Position numbers and translations under genes: made by a program
Shown: in pieces, positions 58,513 through 64,000 of the stretch
Numbering within the stretch: position 1 is the stretch's first letter
Layout of the letters: each line of letters begins with the position of its first letter
NCBI RefSeq assembly: GCF_030317105.1
Contig: NZ_JASZYG010000003.1
Span: 620,001 to 684,000, forward strand
DNA from: Variovorax brevis
GTDB taxonomy: Bacteria; Pseudomonadota; Gammaproteobacteria; Burkholderiales; Burkholderiaceae_C
DNA length: 64,000 nt
Direction: 5' to 3'
The notes under the pieces: generated by a model
What the model was told of the DNA's origin: nothing
The model's input: the letters and a program-made list of their open reading frames with translations, nothing else
Database searches by the model: none

Positions 58513-58680
58513 TCATTGCGGCTGCTGGTGAGCGGGCGGATCGTCTTCGGTGGAGGGCCCCGGCGGATTCACCGGCTGCGGATTCGGGTCGTCCTGCCCC
58601 GGAACGGGCTCGGGCGGCGGCTCGTCGCCGCCGGGCTGGACGTGGCGCACGCCCTCGTCCTCAGACAGATTCGGTTTCAT
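58513..58680 (-). CDS. Small proline-rich acidic protein, 55 aa
   Basis: The frame MKPNLSEDEGVRHVQPGG... continues as Pro/Asp/Glu/Gln repeats (PPPEPVPGQDDPNPQPVNPP) and ends HQQPQ. It overlaps the end of the 76-aa gene by 20 nt on the same strand. The composition (about one third Pro) predicts a disordered chain. The ribosome site is poor, so coupling to the gene in front would be needed. Could also be an accidental frame in GC-rich DNA. Confidence 0.45.
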   Translation of the reverse strand: MKPNLSEDEGVRHVQPGGDEPPPEPVPGQDDPNPQPVNPPGPSTEDDPPAHQQPQ

Positions 58681-58891
58681 CTCTGAGCGCATCGCGGCCT
58701 CTGGGGGTGATGGCCAGCACCTGTGCGGCCTTGTGGCTCTGCCCGCCGCCCTCCAGCGGCTCGGCCGGCGGAATCAGGGCGGTGACCAGATCGGCGGCGC
58801 GCAGCACGCGCAGGCGGTCGATGTCCGCCGGCGCATAGACCGCCAGCGGCAACTTTTCCTGGGCAATCTGTCGAAGAAACTCCAGCGGCAT
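58661..58891 (-). CDS. Hypothetical protein, 76 aa
   Basis: AAGGAG lies 7 nt before the ATG. Sequence MPLEFLRQIAQEKLPLAV followed by DIDRLRVLRAADLVTALIPPAEP and a C-terminal AAQVLAITPRGRDALRDE, which resembles the wing of a winged-helix protein. It is divergent from the 92-aa gene across 162 bp. Small size and the ITPxGRxAL phrase suggest a regulator fragment or adaptor; no firm family. Confidence 0.6.
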   Translation of the reverse strand: MPLEFLRQIAQEKLPLAVYAPADIDRLRVLRAADLVTALIPPAEPLEGGGQSHKAAQVLAITPRGRDALRDETESV

Positions 58892-59053
58892 CCCGTGTCT
58901 CCTTGGCTTGTGTGACGAGCGACAGAAATCGTATGAACGCGCCGAGCTTGCACCAACAACGAAAAATACTTTCGTTGAAGGGAAATCGAAAGTCCCGGTT
59001 CATTCTTGTCACGTAAGCTTGGCTGCAATGCCCTGTCGGCATGAGGACGGAAC

Positions 59054-59332
59054 TTGCAATCAATCGCCAGAAGAGAACTACCCGACAGCCTCCCCCGCTT
59101 GCCTCCCGGCTGGACCTTGACACTGGAACTGGACGCGGGTGACGACGGCGAACTCAACGGGGTCGCGCAGCTTCGGCAAGCGGGTGAGCTGCGCTGCCGC
59201 ATGGTGCTGACGCGCTACGGAACCGATCGCGCGGCTGCCGTGGCACGCGTGAATGCGCGTGTTGAATACTGGCTGTCCGAGTGGCTCGCCCGGCCGCATA
59301 CCGGTACAACGGCTTTCGGCGAACTCGAATAA
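59054..59332 (+). CDS. Hypothetical protein, 92 aa
   Basis: The start is a TTG at 59054, 6 nt after GAGGA; no ATG fits. The product has a strand-rich middle (GWTLTLELDAGDDGELNGVAQL, ELRCRMVLTRYG) and a C-terminal helix (AAAVARVNARVEYWLSEWLAR). Codon use is like that of neighbouring genes. No family recognised. Confidence 0.55.
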   Translation: MQSIARRELPDSLPRLPPGWTLTLELDAGDDGELNGVAQLRQAGELRCRMVLTRYGTDRAAAVARVNARVEYWLSEWLARPHTGTTAFGELE

Positions 59333-59365
59333 GGCCCGTTGTTCGCCCGCGCGCTCGCGGTGCCG

Positions 59366-59758
59366 CTATCCCGGCCGATTGGTTGAATGCGGCCGCCGCG
59401 TGTCGAGGTCGATGAGGGAGCCGGGAATCGTCAGGAGCCGCAAGCTTTCCGCCGAACTGAACTTCTGGTTCGTGGCGAAGAAGCGCATCTTGCAGTCGCC
59501 GATCATGATCTCGTCGCCATGCTTGAGCACATGGCTCATGTCGATCCTGGTGCCGTTGACGTAGATGCCGTTCTGGCTTTCAAGATCCTTGACGATGAAG
59601 CCCTCGCCTTGCGTCACGATGGCCGCGTGGCGCCGGCTCACACGCGACTGGTTGACCACGATATCGTTTTCCAGCGCCCGCCCGATCGTGGTTTCCGCGC
59701 CCTTCAATTCCACCTGCTTGACCTTGTTGGGTTCGGAGAAAAGGATCAGCTTGGACAT
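59366..59758 (-). CDS. FHA-domain protein, 130 aa
   Basis: Single forkhead-associated domain that binds phosphothreonine peptides. Core residues: TTIGRALENDIVV, SRRHAAIV (Ser-Arg-x-His), and SQNGIYVNGTRI. The domain fills nearly the whole chain (residues 20-100). No Ser/Thr kinase or phosphatase gene is nearby. The start is just upstream of, and on the same strand as, the tRNA-Ser/serS pair but separated from it by a terminator. Confidence 0.9.
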   Translation of the reverse strand: MSKLILFSEPNKVKQVELKGAETTIGRALENDIVVNQSRVSRRHAAIVTQGEGFIVKDLESQNGIYVNGTRIDMSHVLKHGDEIMIGDCKMRFFATNQKFSSAESLRLLTIPGSLIDLDTRRPHSTNRPG

Positions 59759-59838
59759 GGTGCTTGGAGGTCGGCGAGGATGTAACAGGCAGGATCCGTG
59801 ACGCGGTTGGCCCTGTCAATCCCTATTTGTGCCCAAAG

Positions 59839-59871
59839 AAAAGCCCCCGAGCATTTCTGCTGGGGGGCTTT
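59839..59871 (-). terminator. Intrinsic terminator behind tRNA-Ser
   Basis: On the minus strand GAAAGCCCCCCAGC, loop AGAAAT, GCTCGGGGGCTTTTC: a GC-rich stem (one mismatch) flanked by A and T runs. It lies 5 bp after the tRNA gene and ends the serS-tRNA transcript. Confidence 0.8.
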
Positions 59872-59875
59872 CAAC

Positions 59876-59965
59876 TGGAGGAGCGGGAGGGATTCGAACC
59901 CTCGGTACGTTCGCACGTACGCCTGATTTCGAGTCAGGTACATTCGACCACTCTGCCACCGCTCC
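59876..59965 (-). tRNA. tRNA-Ser, anticodon CGA
   Basis: Acceptor GGAGCGG (59965 downwards) pairs with CCGCTCC (59880-59886). The anticodon stem-loop is CCTGACTCGAAATCAGG with CGA in the loop. A long variable arm (GTACGT-GCGA-ACGTAC) shows a type II tRNA, and the T arm is GAGGGTTCGAATCCCTC. CCA is encoded at 59876-59878; base 73 reads T rather than the usual G. It lies 45 bp behind serS on the same strand. Confidence 0.93.
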
Positions 59966-60010
59966 GGTATGTGTCGAGCCTGCGATTCTAGCAGACACGC
60001 GACACGATTT

Positions 60011-61372
<1,362 letters not shown>

Positions 61373-61409
61373 CTACGATGATTGTGTTCACCAACCATAG
61401 AGGACTGCA

Positions 61410-61811
61410 ATGCAAGCCTATCTTTCATTCAACGGCAATGCGGCGGAAGCGCTGGCGTTTTATGCGGACAGCCTGGGCGGCAAAGTCATCTTTTCCATGA
61501 CCTTCGGCGAGAGCCCGATGGCCGAGCAAACGCCCGCGGAATACAAGGCCAAGATCATGCATGCGACGATGGAAGCGCGAGGCCATCAGATCATGGGCTC
61601 CGACTTGCCGCCGGGCATGCCTTTCGAGGGCTACAAGGGCTTTTCGATCTCGGTGCAGGGCAAGGACGCCGACGAAGGCAAGAAGCTCTTTGACGCGCTG
61701 TCCGCGGGCGGGAAAGTCACCCTGCCCTATGGGCCGCAGTTCTGGGCCAAGGGCTTTGGGATGCTCGTGGACAAGTTCGGGGTGCCGTGGATGGTTAACT
61801 GTGAGCACTGA
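61410..61811 (+). CDS. VOC-family protein, PhnB/YjdN-like, 133 aa
   Basis: Glyoxalase-fold protein: AYLSFNGNAAEALAFYADSLGGKVIFSMTFGESP, HATMEARGHQIMGSDLP and FGMLVDKFGVPWMVNCEH. The ending DKFGVPWMVN is typical of the YjdN/PhnB-like group. The ATG at 61410 follows AGAGGA. Divergent from serS; a repeat element begins at its stop codon. Activity unknown. Confidence 0.85.
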   Translation: MQAYLSFNGNAAEALAFYADSLGGKVIFSMTFGESPMAEQTPAEYKAKIMHATMEARGHQIMGSDLPPGMPFEGYKGFSISVQGKDADEGKKLFDALSAGGKVTLPYGPQFWAKGFGMLVDKFGVPWMVNCEH

Positions 61812-61905
61812 AGCCCCCCGGCTTTTCACTTCGCTTCGCTTCGTGTAACTCCACCCCCCGAGGGGGAGACCCGGGCTCGCCTTGGGGCGGCCCGGCGGCT
61901 GCCCG
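61812..61905 (+). repeat. Dispersed intergenic repeat, plus-strand copy
   Basis: Begins at the base after the VOC stop. First half (GCCCCCCGGCTTTTCACTTC, then GCTTCGCTTCGTGTAACTCC) matches the minus-strand copy at 53040-53134; second half (CCCCCCGAGGGGG, then CTCGCCTTGGGGCGGCCCGGCG) matches the 73-bp copies at 25790-25946. It thus links the two. The remaining bases to 61984 hold nothing I can name. Confidence 0.75.
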
Positions 61906-61984
61906 GTGGCTGGAAATCGCATCCGTCGACTGGGGGGTGTGCTGGTCGCGCTTCCTCTGCGAGCGGCGTGTGGCCGCAGATCGG

Positions 61985-62947
61985 TCAGCTCAAGCTCGAC
62001 GGATCGACGTTTGCGCCGCAGATGATGAGGCAGACCTTCTCGCCGTCGCGCGGGGCGTAGGCGCCGGTTTGCAAGGCGGCGAGGGGGAGCGCGGCTGCGG
62101 GTTCGACGGCGAGTTTCAGTTCGCGCCAGAGCCATGTTTGCGCGTGGCGGATGGCGTCGTCGGGTAGCAGCAGTGCGTCGCGGACGTGGCGCTGCGTTAC
62201 GTCCCAGGCGATGCTGCCGATGCGGCGCGCGCCGAGGGAGTCGGCGGCGATGCCGGTGACTTCCACGTCGACGGGTTCGCCGGCCTCGCGTGCGCGGACA
62301 AGGGTGGGGGCGCCTTCGGGTTCGAGTGCGACCACGCGGCTGCGCGTCTGAAACCAGGCGGCAAGGCCGCCGATCAAACCGCCGCCGCCGACGCTCACCA
62401 GCACCGAATCGGGCAAGCCGCCCTGCTCTTCGATCTCGCGGCCCAGGGTGCCGGCACCGGCCACGACTTCGGGCTGGTCGTAGGCGTGCGTGAGCAGTGC
62501 GCCGGTTTCGCGCTGGCGCGCCAGGCACGCGGCGAGCGCATCGGAATACACCTCGCCGCCCACGACGACCTTGGCACCGAGTGCGCGCAGGCGCGCTCGC
62601 TTGGCTTCGGGCGACACGACGGGCAGGAAGACTTCGCAGGGCACGCCCAGCGCCGCCGCTGCCGCAGCGGTGGCGATGCCGGCATTGCCGCCCGACGCCA
62701 CGATCGCGCCGCTGGCCGGAATGTCGTTGGCCAGCAGCCGGTTCATCATGCCGCGCGCCTTGAAGCTCCCGCTGGCCTGCAGATGTTCGAGCTTGAGCCA
62801 GATCTCGGCGCCGGGACGATCCACGCCCAGGGCGCTCGCCGGCAGTTTCCACAACGGCGTCGTGCGGACGAAGCCGCAGCCGTGCGCGCGCAGGCGCTGC
62901 GCGGCGTCGTCGATCTGCGACGCCCAGTCTGTGCTTGAAACGGTCAC
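61985..62947 (-). CDS. Threonine/serine dehydratase-like PLP enzyme, 320 aa
   Basis: Fold type II PLP enzyme. The Schiff-base Lys is in [12 protein letters not shown]; the cofactor phosphate site is [12 protein letters not shown]; the substrate loop reads [11 protein letters not shown] where the family usually has SSGNHG(Q/A), so Ser-Ser-Gly-Asn-His is altered. C-terminal regulatory domain absent. The start is a GTG at 62947 overlapping the ispH stop (GTGA). Threonine ammonia-lyase, serine dehydratase or a racemase-like role are all possible; the altered loop makes substrate prediction weak. Confidence 0.8.
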   Translation of the reverse strand: MTVSSTDWASQIDDAAQRLRAHGCGFVRTTPLWKLPASALGVDRPGAEIWLKLEHLQASGSFKARGMMNRLLANDIPASGAIVASGGNAGIATAAAAAALGVPCEVFLPVVSPEAKRARLRALGAKVVVGGEVYSDALAACLARQRETGALLTHAYDQPEVVAGAGTLGREIEEQGGLPDSVLVSVGGGGLIGGLAAWFQTRSRVVALEPEGAPTLVRAREAGEPVDVEVTGIAADSLGARRIGSIAWDVTQRHVRDALLLPDDAIRHAQTWLWRELKLAVEPAAALPLAALQTGAYAPRDGEKVCLIICGANVDPSSLS

Positions 62948-63966
62948 GACAGATGTTCCGGAGGAAGGCCGCCGCTCAGCTTCAGGCCCTTGGGCAATGG
63001 GAACTTGATGGTCTCCTCGATGCCGTTCATCTTGCGCACCGACACCGCGCCGAAGGAGCGCACGCGCTCGATCACTTCGCGCACCAGCACCTCGGGGGCG
63101 GACGCGCCAGCCGTCAGGCCCACGCGGGTCTTGCCCTCGAACCATTGGGGTTGCAGTTCGTCGGCCGAATCGACCATGTAGCTTTCGGTGCCCAGGCGCT
63201 GCGCCAGCTCGCGCAGGCGATTGCTGTTGGAACTTGTCGGGCTGCCCACGACGATCACCAGCTCGACCTGCGGGCTGAGGATCTTCACCGCGTCCTGCCG
63301 GTTCTGCGTGGCGTAGCAGATGTCCTGCTGCTTGGGTTCGCGCACCAGCGGAAAACGCGCGCGCACGGCGGCGGAAATCTCGGCCGCATCGTCCACCGAC
63401 AACGTGGTCTGCGTGACCACCGCCAGCTTCGTCGTTTGCGCCAGGTGGAGCTTCTCGACGTCCTCGACGTCTTCGACGAGGTAGATGCCGCTGGAAAGCT
63501 GGCCCATCGTGCCCTCGACCTCGGGGTGTCCCTTGTGGCCGATCATGATGAACTCGTAGCCTTCCTTCGCGAGCTTGGCCACTTCGACGTGCACCTTGGT
63601 CACGAGCGGACAGGTTGCGTCGAAGATGTCGAAGCCACGCGCCCGGGCCTCGGCCTGCACGGCCTTGCTGACGCCGTGCGCGCTGAACACCAGCGTCGCG
63701 CCAGGCGGCACTTCGGCGAGGTCTTCGATGAAGATGGCGCCCTTGGCCTTGAGGTCGTTCACCACATAGGTGTTGTGCACGATCTCGTGGCGCACATAAA
63801 TCGGCGCGCCGAACTTGACGATGGCGCGCTCGACGATCTCGATGGCCCGGTCGACGCCTGCACAAAAGCCCCGCGGCTCGGCCAGCAGGATTTCACTGCC
63901 GCCAGGGTCCGGAGATTCGCTGGCTTCGCCCTGCAACGACGCCGACTGGAAGGATGACGCGCTCAT
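62944..63966 (-). CDS. ispH: 4-hydroxy-3-methylbut-2-enyl diphosphate reductase, 340 aa
   Basis: Last step of the MEP isoprenoid pathway, giving IPP and DMAPP with an iron-sulfur cluster. The three cluster cysteines are in [25 protein letters not shown] and [31 protein letters not shown] and [11 protein letters not shown] are active-site segments. About 25 residues precede the usual start. The ATG overlaps the stop of the FKBP gene by 4 nt, the fkpB-ispH order known from other proteobacteria. Confidence 0.96.
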   Translation of the reverse strand: MSASSFQSASLQGEASESPDPGGSEILLAEPRGFCAGVDRAIEIVERAIVKFGAPIYVRHEIVHNTYVVNDLKAKGAIFIEDLAEVPPGATLVFSAHGVSKAVQAEARARGFDIFDATCPLVTKVHVEVAKLAKEGYEFIMIGHKGHPEVEGTMGQLSSGIYLVEDVEDVEKLHLAQTTKLAVVTQTTLSVDDAAEISAAVRARFPLVREPKQQDICYATQNRQDAVKILSPQVELVIVVGSPTSSNSNRLRELAQRLGTESYMVDSADELQPQWFEGKTRVGLTAGASAPEVLVREVIERVRSFGAVSVRKMNGIEETIKFPLPKGLKLSGGLPPEHLS

Positions 63967-64000
63967 AGCACTCCGATCAGGCGCACTTCGAAGGTCACCG
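63963..64000 (-). CDS. FKBP-type peptidyl-prolyl isomerase, C-terminal fragment
   Basis: The last codons before the window edge read [11 protein letters not shown] and stop. The phrase FEVRLIxV is the end of SlpA/FkpB-like FKBP isomerases, which very often precede ispH. The stop overlaps the ispH start (ATGA). Only 11 residues are visible, so the call leans on context. Confidence 0.6.
   Translation of the reverse strand, partial: VTFEVRLIGVL

Overview
The window is 64 kb of GC-rich chromosomal DNA from a betaproteobacterium. Gene content and the style of the proteins (Bug/TctC solute receptors, TRAP and urea ABC transport, beta-ketoadipate genes, two Rieske oxygenases, several VOC proteins) point to the Comamonadaceae, most likely Variovorax or a close relative; this is inference from family knowledge, not a database match. 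Coding density is high, many adjacent genes overlap by 4 nt (ATGA or GTGA), and no gap between genes exceeds 300 bp. I saw no transposase, integrase, phage gene, CRISPR array, toxin-antitoxin pair or recognisable defence locus.

Layout. 1-7.2 kb, minus strand: end of a cyclic-nucleotide-domain gene, a large secreted lipase-like hydrolase, a DUF3014 protein, nitronate monooxygenase, a LigB-type dioxygenase and a FrnE/DsbA-like protein. 6.2-13.8 kb: a sugar-acid catabolic operon (RspB-like dehydrogenase, D-mannonate dehydratase, fused TRAP permease, TRAP receptor, fructuronate reductase/mannitol dehydrogenase) divergent from a GntR/FCD regulator; two identical TACCATGGTA palindromes lie between them. 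13.9-19.4 kb: a protocatechuate-branch operon (shikimate-dehydrogenase-like, pcaB, pcaC, MFS, pcaD) divergent from an IclR regulator, with GTTCGANNATCG boxes between; pcaGH and pcaIJF are absent.

19.5-30 kb is a mixed block: VOC protein, psuG, transthyretin-like hydrolase, ferritin-like protein, mnmH, two Rieske oxygenases, OsmC, a sulfite-oxidase-like protein with its ferredoxin reductase, a Bug receptor and an alpha-carbonic anhydrase. 30-38 kb: deaminase, a lone ureD, opgD, an MFS carrier, a secreted beta-propeller/cupredoxin protein divergent from an ECF sigma/anti-sigma pair. 38-44 kb: the complete urea transporter urtABCDE on the minus strand, with a 35-bp near-perfect inverted repeat between urtA and urtB.

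44-64 kb carries a PHB-depolymerase-type esterase, ppk2, a housekeeping run (PHP phosphatase, DMT carrier, YciO/Sua5-type protein, M50 protease, trpS with a C-terminal extra domain), a LuxR response regulator, a histidine kinase in operon with a formylglycine-generating enzyme that keeps both catalytic cysteines, an ArsR/SRPBCC/DUF899/VOC group, a cluster of very small unknown genes, an FHA protein, serS with tRNA-Ser(CGA) directly behind it, a threonine-dehydratase-like gene, ispH and the end of an FKBP gene. A dispersed intergenic repeat appears at 25.8, 53.1 and 61.8 kb.

No single spectacular new system is visible. The best leads are the kinase-FGE operon without a sulfatase, the TrpRS fusion, the lone ureD, the repeat elements and the small-gene cluster.
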